A stretch of DNA of 46,884 nt. It comes from Fidelibacterota bacterium. Lineage in GTDB: Bacteria; Fidelibacterota; Marinisomatia; Marinisomatales; UBA1611. The stretch lies in contig JABHUQ010000019.1 of NCBI GenBank assembly GCA_018658715.1, forward strand, positions 1-46,884, given 5' to 3'. Positions 26,913 to 35,386 of this stretch are shown in pieces; within the stretch, counting starts at the first letter, position 1, and each line of letters starts with the position of its first letter. The position numbers and the translations under genes are program-made. Under the pieces are notes generated by a model that had not been told where the DNA came from, did not search any database, and saw only the letters and a program-made list of their open reading frames with translations.

Positions 26913-27261
26913 AGGGGATTAAGGGCGCATCTGCCCAAAGTTTTTCTAATCCGTAATATTCGCGTTCTTCTGTTTTGAAAACATGAACAACTACATCAAT
27001 ATAATCTAAAAGCACCCAAGCAGAATTTTCATAACCTTCCAAATGCCAAGGTTTATGTGGTGTGCCACGACGAATACTATCAACAATAGCTTTAATTTGT
27101 GGCTCAGTATCTGCAGAACAAATTAAAAAATAGTCAGCAATGGATGTTAATCCACGAACGTCAATACCAACGACGGTTTCAGCCTTTTTGGCAAGAGCTA
27201 ATTCGGCAATTTGCCCCAATGATTCCGGGTAAATTCCGGGTGATTCTATAGTGTGAGGCAT
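26878..27261 (-). CDS. rsfS: Ribosomal silencing factor RsfS (Iojap family)
   Basis: Binds ribosomal protein uL14 and blocks joining of the subunits when nutrients are low. The 127 residues hold the whole domain: VVGIDVRGLTSIADYFLICS, QIKAIVDSIR, WHLEGYENSAWVLLDYIDVV and FKTEEREYYGLEKLWADAP. An acidic tail follows, a little longer than in many homologues. It sits four bases after the LytR_C gene and overlaps argS, an operon position common for this factor near envelope and tRNA genes. Confidence 0.96.
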   Translation of the reverse strand: MPHTIESPGIYPESLGQIAELALAKKAETVVGIDVRGLTSIADYFLICSADTEPQIKAIVDSIRRGTPHKPWHLEGYENSAWVLLDYIDVVVHVFKTEEREYYGLEKLWADAPLIPFEDEAPETTPE

Positions 27262-27265
27262 CGGA

Positions 27266-27829
27266 TTAATTTAAATTAAGAAAATCTGATATAGACGAAA
27301 ATGATTTAATATCTTTTCCTAGAATAATCGTTACATCTACACCTGTTGATTCGTCTGGTTCAACATGAATTCTACCCGAATCTTTATAATTAATTCCAAA
27401 TGCGTCTGCAACTTTTTTCAAACTTTTCAGATTTTCATTTCGTTGAATAATGAGCGTATTTGGATAATTATGATGCTCTGCATTATCTGCTTTTAATACA
27501 TCTACATTATTTCTTCTTAGATAAATAGCTAATTTATTTGCGATTCCTTTTTCACCCATTCCATTGAGTATTTCAACTTTTATATCTTCAATAGGATTTT
27601 GTTCATATACTTCAACTGCCAGTATAGGTTGTTTGGGCATATCTGGGAATTCAACTTCAATAGGAATACCTTTCTTTGACACATTTTGTGTAAAGGAGAA
27701 AATAAAAGCGACGAGTAGAAGTCCTACAACTCCAATAGCAGAGTTAAGGATTGCCCCTTGTGGATTTGATCGTTTAGTAGACTTTTTTCCGCTACTGAAA
27801 AAAGGTCTCTTTTTCTTTCGTTTGGCCAC
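27266..27829 (-). CDS. Membrane-anchored LytR_C-domain protein
   Basis: A basic N-terminus (KRKKKRPFFSSGKKSTKR) precedes one membrane helix (about 27-47, ILNSAIGVVGLLLVAFIFSF). The periplasmic part carries a LytR_C domain (about 80-175: VEILNGMGEKGIANKLAIYL, then VDVTIILGKD). The domain usually follows an LCP phosphotransferase; here it stands alone. GTG start, three bases after the preceding gene. It sits ahead of rsfS, a frequent arrangement for this kind of protein. A cell-envelope role is inferred. Confidence 0.8.
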   Translation of the reverse strand: MAKRKKKRPFFSSGKKSTKRSNPQGAILNSAIGVVGLLLVAFIFSFTQNVSKKGIPIEVEFPDMPKQPILAVEVYEQNPIEDIKVEILNGMGEKGIANKLAIYLRRNNVDVLKADNAEHHNYPNTLIIQRNENLKSLKKVADAFGINYKDSGRIHVEPDESTGVDVTIILGKDIKSFSSISDFLNLN

Positions 27830-27832
27830 GTC

Positions 27833-28303
27833 TTAACGAAGCCCTGGGGTGAAGAGTGATTGATTCATAGGCCTTTGGTATGTTGGATAGTTCTGAAAAT
27901 TAAGTGAAAAATGTGAATTGTCAGAAAATTTATAATCCAAGCTTGCTCCAAACCCGACTTGGGCATTTTGTAAACTTGAATTCATTTGGTTCAATTGTGG
28001 AAGGGTAGATTGCATCAATGAAATATTGGCTGTCAATTTTAAATTATCTTTAGCCCAATAAGAAACCTGATTTGTATATGCAGCCATGCTCATATTATGT
28101 CCGCCGACATTAAACATTGAAACTGAAAAACCATGATTCATATCAAAACGATTAGAATTTAAAAGCCCAATGGATGTTTGGTCCAACTCACCGTTCAAAT
28201 TTGTAGGTAATGTTTGAGCTGGGAGATGAGAAATAAATTGGCCAAAAGCAAGCGAACCCAAAAGGGCTGATATTCCAATAATATATTTTATGCGTTGCTT
28301 CAT
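27833..28303 (-). CDS. Small exported protein, possibly outer-membrane, unknown function
   Basis: 156 residues with a clear signal peptide (RIKYIIGISALLGSLAFGQ). The mature part is rich in alternating polar/hydrophobic stretches (FSVSMFNVGGHNMSMAAYT, LKLTANISLMQSTL, VGFGASLDYKFSDNSHFSLN), which suggests an outer-membrane beta structure of about eight strands or half a barrel. Not recognised as a named family. The start overlaps the stop of the GlmU-like gene (ATGA), and the stop is three bases before the LytR_C gene, so it is a regular operon member. Confidence 0.65.
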   Translation of the reverse strand: MKQRIKYIIGISALLGSLAFGQFISHLPAQTLPTNLNGELDQTSIGLLNSNRFDMNHGFSVSMFNVGGHNMSMAAYTNQVSYWAKDNLKLTANISLMQSTLPQLNQMNSSLQNAQVGFGASLDYKFSDNSHFSLNFQNYPTYQRPMNQSLFTPGLR

Positions 28304-29055
28304 TTTTTCCGCTGTTTGTAAATCCTATTTATTTCTTCTAATTGTTCAACAGTGTTGATACCCATAATTTCGGTTGAATCGGTCATCAATTGCAATGCAA
28401 CAATTTCACCAAATGTAATAAAGTGTGGTAACACATCTGGTAAATAATATTCATTTTGACTATTGTCATTTTTAATCATTCGTAATGATTTAAACAATAA
28501 TTGGGCATCGAATAAATAAATGCCTGCATTGATTTCATTCACATTTAATTCTTCTTCGATACAATCTTTATGTTCTACAATTTTCGCAAAATGATTTGAC
28601 TCATTTCTAATGATACGGCCATAGCCAGTTGGGTCATCCATAGATGCTGTTAATAGTGCTGCACCAGCATTTTCTTTCTCATACATGTCCAACAATAATT
28701 GAATAGATGATTTTCGAAGTAAAGGGACATCCCCAGATAATACTAAAATTGTACCATCAAAAGAACCTAATAGATGTTCAGACTGCATAACCGCATGTCC
28801 GGTTCCTAGTTGGTCTTCTTGTACAACACAATTAAGATTGAATTCTTGCATAGATTTTTCTACTCGTTCGTGTTGATATCCAATAATAGGTACAATTTTT
28901 TTGGATCCAATGGATTCAGCTAATTGAATCACATGATGTAACATAGGTTTACCATCTACAGGATGTAATACTTTAGGTAAATCGGACTCCATTCGTGTCC
29001 CCTTTCCTGCAGCGAGTATGAGTGTATATAATGGTTTTGACATGTGTTTATTCAT
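28300..29055 (-). CDS. UDP-N-acetylglucosamine pyrophosphorylase-type nucleotidyltransferase (GlmU N-terminal half only)
   Basis: Expected to join a sugar 1-phosphate, most likely GlcNAc-1-P, to UTP. The start is set at ATG 29055 with AAGGA just ahead; an in-frame TTG lies 15 bases upstream. Seen: LILAAGKGTRMESDLPKVLH, QEDQLGTGHAVMQSE, LVLSGDVPLL, GYGRII, EINAGIYLF and EYYLPDVL, all GlmU-type. GlmU is normally about 450 residues with a left-handed beta-helix acetyltransferase. This protein stops at about 251, at the end of the nucleotidyltransferase domain. The acetyltransferase must be elsewhere, or the substrate differs. It overlaps mnmA by eight bases. Confidence 0.85.
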   Translation of the reverse strand: MNKHMSKPLYTLILAAGKGTRMESDLPKVLHPVDGKPMLHHVIQLAESIGSKKIVPIIGYQHERVEKSMQEFNLNCVVQEDQLGTGHAVMQSEHLLGSFDGTILVLSGDVPLLRKSSIQLLLDMYEKENAGAALLTASMDDPTGYGRIIRNESNHFAKIVEHKDCIEEELNVNEINAGIYLFDAQLLFKSLRMIKNDNSQNEYYLPDVLPHFITFGEIVALQLMTDSTEIMGINTVEQLEEINRIYKQRKK

Positions 29056-30124
29056 GGTTCCTTGTATCAATTATGCCACCGCCTAAACACTGTGTTCCAT
29101 CATAAAATACTACGGATTGGCCTGGCGCAATAGCAAATTGGGGTTGATTAAATGTCACTTTTACTTCTGTTTTGGACAGTTGTTCCATATGGCAATGTGC
29201 ATCAGCAGATCGATACCGGATTTTTGCACTAATAGTATGCTCGTTTTTCGGTGGATTCCCAGAAATCCAATTTATTTGAGATGCTGTTAAAGATGTATGG
29301 TATAAGTCAGGGTGATTTTTTCCTTGAACAGCAATTAATTCATTTTTTCCCATAGATTTATCAGATACATACCAAGGTTCGTTCAAATCGCCGTGGCCTC
29401 CGCCAATTCCCAAACCCTGTCTTTGGCCTAGTGTATAATACATTAAACCATCATGCTTCCCAATAATAGTGCCATCAGTTTTTACTATAGATCCTGAATT
29501 TGCTGGAAGATATGTTTTTAGAAATGTTTTAAAATCACGTTCACCAATAAAACAAATACCGGTGCTATCTTTTTTATTATACACAGAAAGTTTTTGATCT
29601 TTTGCTATGGCGCGAATTTCAGATTTCTCAAGCGATGCTAATGGGAAAACACTTTTTGAAAGAGTATTTTGATTTAAGGTATATAAAAAGTAACTCTGAT
29701 CTTTCTTTCCATCATCACCTTTATGTAATTCGAATCCTTCAGATGATTCAATAATTTTGGCATAATGCCCTGTGGCAACTTGGTCAGCACCCAAGTCTAA
29801 ACAATAATCAAGGAATGCTTTGAATTTAATTTCTTTATTACATAAAACATCAGGATTAGGTGTTCGACCGATGGAATATTCATCTAAAAATATTTTAAAT
29901 ACATTATCCCAATATTCTTTTGCAAAATTAACTGAATGAAGGGGAATCTCAATCGTTTCAGCCACCATTAACGCATCTTTATAATCTTCTTCTGCTGGGC
30001 AATCATCATCTTTATTCCAATTTTTCATGAAAATGGCTTCCACATCATATCCTGCTTCTTTTAACAAGAAGGCAGCCACAGCACTATCTACACCACCACT
30101 TAAACCAACAATTATTTTTTTCAT
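29048..30124 (-). CDS. mnmA: tRNA-specific 2-thiouridylase MnmA
   Basis: Adds sulfur to U34 of Lys, Glu and Gln tRNAs; the tRNA-Lys (TTT) at the left end of the window would be a substrate. PP-loop SGGVDS at 9-14, catalytic Cys95 in NPDVLCNKEIKF, Cys191 in DSTGICFIGERDF, and the family stretch GLGIGGG. 358 residues is standard. Its ATG overlaps the stop of the cysteine desulfurase gene (ATGA), which fits that enzyme supplying the sulfur. Confidence 0.97.
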   Translation of the reverse strand: MKKIIVGLSGGVDSAVAAFLLKEAGYDVEAIFMKNWNKDDDCPAEEDYKDALMVAETIEIPLHSVNFAKEYWDNVFKIFLDEYSIGRTPNPDVLCNKEIKFKAFLDYCLDLGADQVATGHYAKIIESSEGFELHKGDDGKKDQSYFLYTLNQNTLSKSVFPLASLEKSEIRAIAKDQKLSVYNKKDSTGICFIGERDFKTFLKTYLPANSGSIVKTDGTIIGKHDGLMYYTLGQRQGLGIGGGHGDLNEPWYVSDKSMGKNELIAVQGKNHPDLYHTSLTASQINWISGNPPKNEHTISAKIRYRSADAHCHMEQLSKTEVKVTFNQPQFAIAPGQSVVFYDGTQCLGGGIIDTRNHE

Positions 30125-31251
30125 AACTGAAGAATGGTTTTAAGTGTATCAAGAAAATATTGTACTTGTTCTAGAGTATTGTCTTTACCAAAACTTATTC
30201 TAATAGTAGACAAATTGGTTTCTTCATCGACACCAAGAGCAATTAATACTTCTGATGGTGTTGAAATTCCTGAATGGCATGCTGAACCAGAAGATGCATA
30301 AATATGCGCTTGGTCTAATTGGGTTAAAAGTTTTTGATTATCTATCCCAGGAATAGCAAAACTGATTAAACCGGGAATATGCGAATCCATATTTCCATGA
30401 ATTATTACATCTGGGATAAAATCTTTTAAACCGGCGATGCATAAAGATTCTAAATCAGTTAATAGTATGGATCTCTCATCTAAAGATTGAATCGCTTTTT
30501 CTGCAGCTAATGACATGGCTCCGATACCAACAATATTTTCAGTTCCACCTCGTAAATTGGATTCTTGACCGCCGCCCACAATAAATGGATTTAATTTTAC
30601 CGATTCCTTTTTTATTAAAAAGCCAACACCTTTTGGGCCATAAAATTTATGAGAAGAAAAGCTGATTAAATCACAATGATTCACAAGAGTTTGAATTCGA
30701 ATTTTTCCTAAAGCTTGTACTCCATCTGAATGAAATAGAATATGGTTATTTTTCGCAATATGGCTAATTGTTTCAATGGGCTGAACCGTTCCAACTTCAT
30801 TATTAGCTGCCATTATACTGATTAATCCAGTATCAGATTGAATCGCTTTTTCAATATCCTTTGGATCGACAGCCCCATATTGATCTACAGGGATAATGGT
30901 AAATGTGATGCCAAATGGCTTGAGATGATTGAGCGTTTTTAATATAGCCGGATGTTCGATAGAAGATGTTATAATATGTTTTTTCTTTTGAGATGCAACA
31001 TGGTGTAATACAAGATTGTTGGCTTCTGTGCCACTTCCTGTAAAGATGATTTCCTTTGGGGAGCATCCAAGTGATTCTGCCAATTGGAACCGGGCGCTTT
31101 CAAGGATATGTTTTCCTTTTCGCCCAATGGCATGAGAACTGGAAGGATTACCAAATACAGTAGATTGAGTTTGGTTCATCCATTCAATAACAGCTAAATC
31201 AACAGGTGTTGTGGCGCTATGGTCAAAGTAACAATTCATGGGTTTTTCCAT
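30121..31251 (-). CDS. Cysteine desulfurase (NifS/IscS family)
   Basis: PLP enzyme that takes sulfur from cysteine. FDHSATTPVD at the start, HSDGVQALGK, the PLP lysine Lys202 in SFSSHKFYGPKGVG, RGGTEN, and the persulfide Cys325 in SSGSACHSG are all present. The short loop around Cys325 is of the class I (IscS/NifS) type. Translation may begin at Met1 or at the fifth residue (31239), which has GGAA ahead. No iscU or iron-sulfur scaffold gene is near. Coupling to mnmA suggests a main role in tRNA thiolation. Confidence 0.94.
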   Translation of the reverse strand: MEKPMNCYFDHSATTPVDLAVIEWMNQTQSTVFGNPSSSHAIGRKGKHILESARFQLAESLGCSPKEIIFTGSGTEANNLVLHHVASQKKKHIITSSIEHPAILKTLNHLKPFGITFTIIPVDQYGAVDPKDIEKAIQSDTGLISIMAANNEVGTVQPIETISHIAKNNHILFHSDGVQALGKIRIQTLVNHCDLISFSSHKFYGPKGVGFLIKKESVKLNPFIVGGGQESNLRGGTENIVGIGAMSLAAEKAIQSLDERSILLTDLESLCIAGLKDFIPDVIIHGNMDSHIPGLISFAIPGIDNQKLLTQLDQAHIYASSGSACHSGISTPSEVLIALGVDEETNLSTIRISFGKDNTLEQVQYFLDTLKTILQL

Positions 31252-31288
31252 AAGGGAAAATTACGCAGATTGATGTTAGATTATAAAA

Positions 31289-32062
31289 TTAGTTGTCGTT
31301 ACGAATTTCTGCGAATGTGATAGTATTGATCAAATTATGGTGGAAAGGTGGCTTTAATTCTTCAAGTTTTTCAATTGTGCGATTAATATCATATTCATAA
31401 CGAACCACTTCCCATTGAACAGACTCATTGATGGTTAAAAAGGCCACAGATCCATGTGTATCTTTATCGAATGACAGTCCTGTTGCACCTTGACATAAAA
31501 TAGTTAAATTTTCATTTCTTTCCTCCCGAGGAGAATGAATATGTCCATGAACAAATACAAGTCGTTCAATTTCAGGATGGCTATCTACCACGTGGTTACG
31601 CCAATTAAGAGCTTCTGCCATTGAGGGTGGTTTATCATCTCTTTGATACCATGCATGCGTAAATTCTACTAAAGTGGTTCCTATAATATCTCGACAGGCT
31701 ATTTTCATTTGTCGAACAAAATCAACTCCTTCGTCTCCCAGTTGTTCAGCAGTCCATTTTTCATTTTGAACAATGGCTTGGCAAACGGGATCATATGGAT
31801 CCATCCCTTCAAGAGATGGTTGCTCTTCTTCCCATAGACGTTCTAATAAATAACGATCATGATTCCCTCGAATAAAAATACCCCCTTCAATCGATTTTAA
31901 AAGGGAAAGTGTTTCTTTGGGTTCTGGGCCTAAAGAAAAACAATCGCCTAGACAGACTATTTGGTCAACATTATCTCGGTCATTTAAAATGGATAATGCT
32001 TTTTCCAATGATGCTGCATTAGAATGAATATCTGTAATGATAGCAAAAGTTTTTTCAGTCAT
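31289..32062 (-). CDS. Calcineurin-like metallophosphoesterase
   Basis: Cytosolic phosphoesterase with two metal ions. Motifs in order: DIHSNAAS (11-18 counting from ATG 32062), CLGDCFSLGPEP, GNHDRY and VHGHIHSPRE. An in-frame TTG 36 bases upstream would give a longer N-terminus without homology, so ATG is preferred. It is 37 bases ahead of the desulfurase gene on the same strand and may head that operon. It resembles the YfcE/diadenosine-polyphosphatase-like group, but the substrate cannot be named. Confidence 0.88.
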   Translation of the reverse strand: MTEKTFAIITDIHSNAASLEKALSILNDRDNVDQIVCLGDCFSLGPEPKETLSLLKSIEGGIFIRGNHDRYLLERLWEEEQPSLEGMDPYDPVCQAIVQNEKWTAEQLGDEGVDFVRQMKIACRDIIGTTLVEFTHAWYQRDDKPPSMAEALNWRNHVVDSHPEIERLVFVHGHIHSPREERNENLTILCQGATGLSFDKDTHGSVAFLTINESVQWEVVRYEYDINRTIEKLEELKPPFHHNLINTITFAEIRNDN

Positions 32063-32141
32063 TGGCAGAAAGTTACCCTGCACAATTAAAGTTGGCAAGA
32101 AATTACATTGGTTTAATCATGTGAATAAAAGATAACTCATC

Positions 32142-32171
32142 TTGTCCGCAAAGTGAGAATACATGTAAAAT
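32142..32171 (+). promoter_or_regulatory. Possible promoter of the PfkB kinase gene
   Basis: TTGTCC (32142-32147) and TAAAAT (32166-32171) are spaced by 18 bases within the 173-base divergent gap, 65 bases ahead of the start codon. The -10 is fair and the -35 weak. Confidence 0.3.
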
Positions 32172-32235
32172 CAGTCTCAATCAAAAAACATAATTTTTTG
32201 AATTCTTTAACTCTTTTTTAACAGAAAAGGTCCAA

Positions 32236-33225
32236 ATGTTGCAAACCCCTAAAATATATGGGATTGGTAATCCTTTGATCGATATTGTCATTTCCGTTCA
32301 AGATGATGATTTAACTCAGCTCGGGATTGATAAAGGAATAATGCACCTTGTGGATGAAAATCGCCAAGATGAAATATTATCATATTTGAAAAATTCTAAA
32401 TCCATTTATCACCCAGGAGGCTCTGCTCCTAATACGATGTTAGCATGTGCAGGATTAGGCATCCCTTCATTAATAGCAGGGAAAATTGGCCAAGATAATT
32501 TTAGTGATATTTATATAAAACAAGCAGATGAGTATGGGGTGATTTCTGGATTAGTTCGTGGAGATGGGCCTACTGGGTCGAGTATTATTTTAGTGACTCC
32601 AGATGGGGAAAGAACCATGAATACTCATTTGGGAATGTGTAGAGAATATTCTGCTACCGATGTGGATCAAGATCTGTTATCCAAATCTAAATATTTATAT
32701 TTCACAGGTTATATGTGGGATACAGATGCGCAAAAAGGAGCTGTAACATTAGCTATGGATATTGCTAAAGAAAATGGAATTACCATTGTTTTTGATGTAG
32801 CAGATCCATTTGCTGTGGATAGAAATAAAGATGAATTTTTAGCAATGATTGGAAATGATGTTAATGTGGTTTTTGCTAATCAATCCGAATGTGCCATTTT
32901 ATTTGAAACGGATGATTATAATGCATCAACAAATCAATTATTACCTATGATTAATCAAGCAGGAATAAAATTAGGAAAGAAGGGATCTGTTGTATTGGAC
33001 CGTGGAGAAAAATCGATGATTCCTTCAAGTCCCATTCTTGCCACGGATTCAACAGGAGCAGGGGATATGTATGCTGCAGGATTTTTAGCAAGTATTTCAA
33101 ATGGATATCCTATTATTAAAGCTGGTGAAATCGCCGGATTTTTAGCAGAAGAAATTATCCAAATTCCTGGCGCACAATTTGATGTAGAGAAAATTCAATC
33201 ATTTAAGACAAAATATTTCTCATAA
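32236..33225 (+). CDS. PfkB-family carbohydrate kinase, adenosine kinase-like
   Basis: Phosphorylates a nucleoside or sugar with ATP. IYGIGNPLIDIVISV at the N-terminus and HPGGSAPNTMLACAGLG are substrate-binding parts. DSTGAGDMYAAGF (about 271-283) holds the catalytic Asp and anion hole. The overall pattern, including GPTGSSIILVTPDGERTMNT and the N-x-x-E stretch FANQSECAILF, is close to adenosine kinase/ribokinase-type members. 329 residues fits. AAAAGG precedes the ATG. The purine nucleoside phosphorylase gene 4.4 kb away would serve the same salvage route. Confidence 0.9.
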   Translation: MLQTPKIYGIGNPLIDIVISVQDDDLTQLGIDKGIMHLVDENRQDEILSYLKNSKSIYHPGGSAPNTMLACAGLGIPSLIAGKIGQDNFSDIYIKQADEYGVISGLVRGDGPTGSSIILVTPDGERTMNTHLGMCREYSATDVDQDLLSKSKYLYFTGYMWDTDAQKGAVTLAMDIAKENGITIVFDVADPFAVDRNKDEFLAMIGNDVNVVFANQSECAILFETDDYNASTNQLLPMINQAGIKLGKKGSVVLDRGEKSMIPSSPILATDSTGAGDMYAAGFLASISNGYPIIKAGEIAGFLAEEIIQIPGAQFDVEKIQSFKTKYFS

Positions 33226-33319
33226 TACCTAAAAAATATTCACATCGAACATCGCTTGAAAAATCAACCTTTGTCCATTTAACTTCCCGGGCTAATTATT
33301 TAAAGAATCTGAGGAAAAC

Positions 33320-34435
33320 ATGTTAAATCCAAAAAGAATATTCCCATTATTATTACTTGCACTTGCATTAGGCATTATTGGATGCTCAAGTCAAGAATAT
33401 ACAACAGCTAAATTGGCTATCCAGCAATCTGACTGGGTTAAAGCTGCCGAATGGCTACCAAAAGCAATGGCTGTAGAACCGGACAATCCAGAGATACCTA
33501 TTATTCTAGGAATTGAAATATATGCTCAAAATAAAGAATGGGATAAAATGAATGAAATGTTCGATAATGCTATGAGCATTAATTCGGATAAAATAGTTGA
33601 AGTCCGAAATACATTTTTGCCCGTAAAGGAAGTAGTAAAAAATTATAGAGAGCATTTTTGGGCGGAATCATTTAATGCGGGTGTGGAACATTATAGAAAG
33701 ATTCAAGATGATCCAGATAATCGTGTTACACATCTTGAAAGAGCTATTAGTGAATTTAAAAATGCAGTTTTAATTAATCCTAAAGATGTACAATCACATG
33801 TCACACTTGCGAAAAGTTATTTTGAAGCAGGTGATAAAGAAACAGCTATCACGTCTGTTAAAGAAGCTGTTATCATGAATCCAGAAAGTTACGAAGCCAA
33901 TATTGCGGCTGGACAAATAATCGCACGAACAGGTGGATCCAATTTTGAAGTACTTCCTTTTATTGAAAAAGCAGTAGAAATAAATCCTTCTTCCAGTGAT
34001 GCGCTAAGAGAACTGGCGGGACTGTATTATGATTTAGATCGAAAAGATGAATCCGTCAGCGTATTTGAAAATGCAATTGCTAATGAATCAGATGATGAAG
34101 TAAAAGCTGATTTATACTTTAACTTAGGCGTCATTCATAACCAAATGGCTAATTATGAAGAAGCTGAAAAATCATTTGATGAAGCATTTTACTTAAATGA
34201 TCAAGATCATGAAGCAGCGCTTGGAATGGCGAGTTCCTACGAAGGTTTAGGCGATAAATATTTAAATGGATCTGATGGTTTTGAAAAAGATCCCGGTAAA
34301 GCTTCTCGTTGGTATCGCAAAGCTGAATCTAAATTAAAAGATGTAATTGAGATTGATTATGATAATAAGAATCAATATGAACGTCAGTTAAAATTAATTC
34401 GCTACAAAAGAGACGTAGCAGAAGGAAACAACTAA
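33320..34435 (+). CDS. TPR-repeat lipoprotein
   Basis: Envelope lipoprotein: signal peptide with lipobox GIIGC, Cys22. Tetratricopeptide repeats fill the rest: DWVKAAEWLPKAMAVEPDNP, HLERAISEFKNAVLINPKD, VQSHVTLAKSYFEAGDKETA, SSDALRELAGLYYDLDRKDE, LYFNLGVIHNQMANYEEAEK and later units, about seven to eight in all. TPRs bind other proteins; the partner is unknown. GAGGAAAA stands ahead of the ATG. A hairpin follows the stop. Confidence 0.88.
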   Translation: MLNPKRIFPLLLLALALGIIGCSSQEYTTAKLAIQQSDWVKAAEWLPKAMAVEPDNPEIPIILGIEIYAQNKEWDKMNEMFDNAMSINSDKIVEVRNTFLPVKEVVKNYREHFWAESFNAGVEHYRKIQDDPDNRVTHLERAISEFKNAVLINPKDVQSHVTLAKSYFEAGDKETAITSVKEAVIMNPESYEANIAAGQIIARTGGSNFEVLPFIEKAVEINPSSSDALRELAGLYYDLDRKDESVSVFENAIANESDDEVKADLYFNLGVIHNQMANYEEAEKSFDEAFYLNDQDHEAALGMASSYEGLGDKYLNGSDGFEKDPGKASRWYRKAESKLKDVIEIDYDNKNQYERQLKLIRYKRDVAEGNN

Positions 34436-34444
34436 ATTTTATAT

Positions 34445-34478
34445 TATATGCTGAAGGAAAGCTTGCCTTCAACATATA
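34445..34478. terminator. Hairpin between convergent TPR and DUF58 genes
   Basis: TATATG-C-TGAAGG, an 8-base loop and CCTTCA-A-CATATA form two 6-bp stems separated by one mismatch, almost symmetric on both strands. A T-run is lacking, so it may be a bidirectional terminator of weaker type or an RNA 3'-end stabiliser. Confidence 0.5.
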
Positions 34479-34483
34479 TCTAA

Positions 34484-35377
34484 TTACCCTAATTTTTTTC
34501 TTTTTCTTATATATTCGGTCAAAGCTGTATCCAAACTTTGATCTGTAAAAAGTGGAACATAATCCACTAAATGTTCCCGACATTTTTTCTGGTAATCATC
34601 TTGGATATTTTTTATGGATTTTGCATACGCTTTACGAATATGCCATGGTTCAGTTGTGATTTCTTCACCACTTTCCATATCTTTAAAACGAGTACGATTA
34701 TTAAAGTTAAACTCCATTTCTTGTCGATCTAAAATATGGAAAACAATGACTTCTTGTTTATTGTGTCTAAAATGTTTCAACCCAGTTAATATATTTTCCG
34801 GATTATCAAATAAATCCGAAATTAGAATAACCAATCCTCGTTTTTTAATTCGTTCTGCCATTTCATGAAGGACGGGCTCAATCTTTGTGTCAAGACCTGA
34901 CTTTACTGTCCCAAGCTGTGTTAATAATGTATTAAGATGACTCGGGTTCGAACGTGGAGGAATGAATTGATTTATTTTTTCATCAAACAACACGAGGCCT
35001 ACACCATCTTGTTGATTCATCATTAAATAAGCTAAAGCTGCCATGAGTGTACTTGAATATTCCAGCTTTGAAATTTTTCCGCTAGAATACATCATGGATC
35101 GACTTGTATCCAATATTAAATGGGCACGAAGATTTGTTTCTTCTTCATATCGTTTTACATAATACCGATTTGTTTTCCCGTATAATTTCCAATCAATATG
35201 ACGGATTTCATCTCCAGGGCCATAAGCTCGGTGTTCAGCAAATTCAACACTGAATCCATGATAAGGACTTTTATGCTGCCCAATAATATATCCTTCAACC
35301 ACGAGACGAGCTCGTAATGCCATATTATTGAGCATGGCAGCCATTTCTGGCTGAAGGTATTTCCGTTTATCATCCAT
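34484..35377 (-). CDS. DUF58-domain protein (MoxR partner)
   Basis: 297 residues. YGPGDEIRHIDWKLYGKTNRYYVKRYEEET (about 52-81, in pieces GPGDEIRHIDWK and YVKRYEEE) is the DUF58 signature. The following LILDTSRSMM (about 88-97) is a von Willebrand A-type metal site (DxSxS), and VILISDLFDNPE is a second VWA strand. No membrane helix is seen, unlike many longer DUF58 proteins. It lies nine bases downstream of moxR in the same direction, the usual pair. Such pairs are thought to act as chaperone systems for metal or protein complexes; the target is unknown here. Confidence 0.92.
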   Translation of the reverse strand: MDDKRKYLQPEMAAMLNNMALRARLVVEGYIIGQHKSPYHGFSVEFAEHRAYGPGDEIRHIDWKLYGKTNRYYVKRYEEETNLRAHLILDTSRSMMYSSGKISKLEYSSTLMAALAYLMMNQQDGVGLVLFDEKINQFIPPRSNPSHLNTLLTQLGTVKSGLDTKIEPVLHEMAERIKKRGLVILISDLFDNPENILTGLKHFRHNKQEVIVFHILDRQEMEFNFNNRTRFKDMESGEEITTEPWHIRKAYAKSIKNIQDDYQKKCREHLVDYVPLFTDQSLDTALTEYIRKRKKLG

Positions 35378-35386
35378 TGGAGGAGT

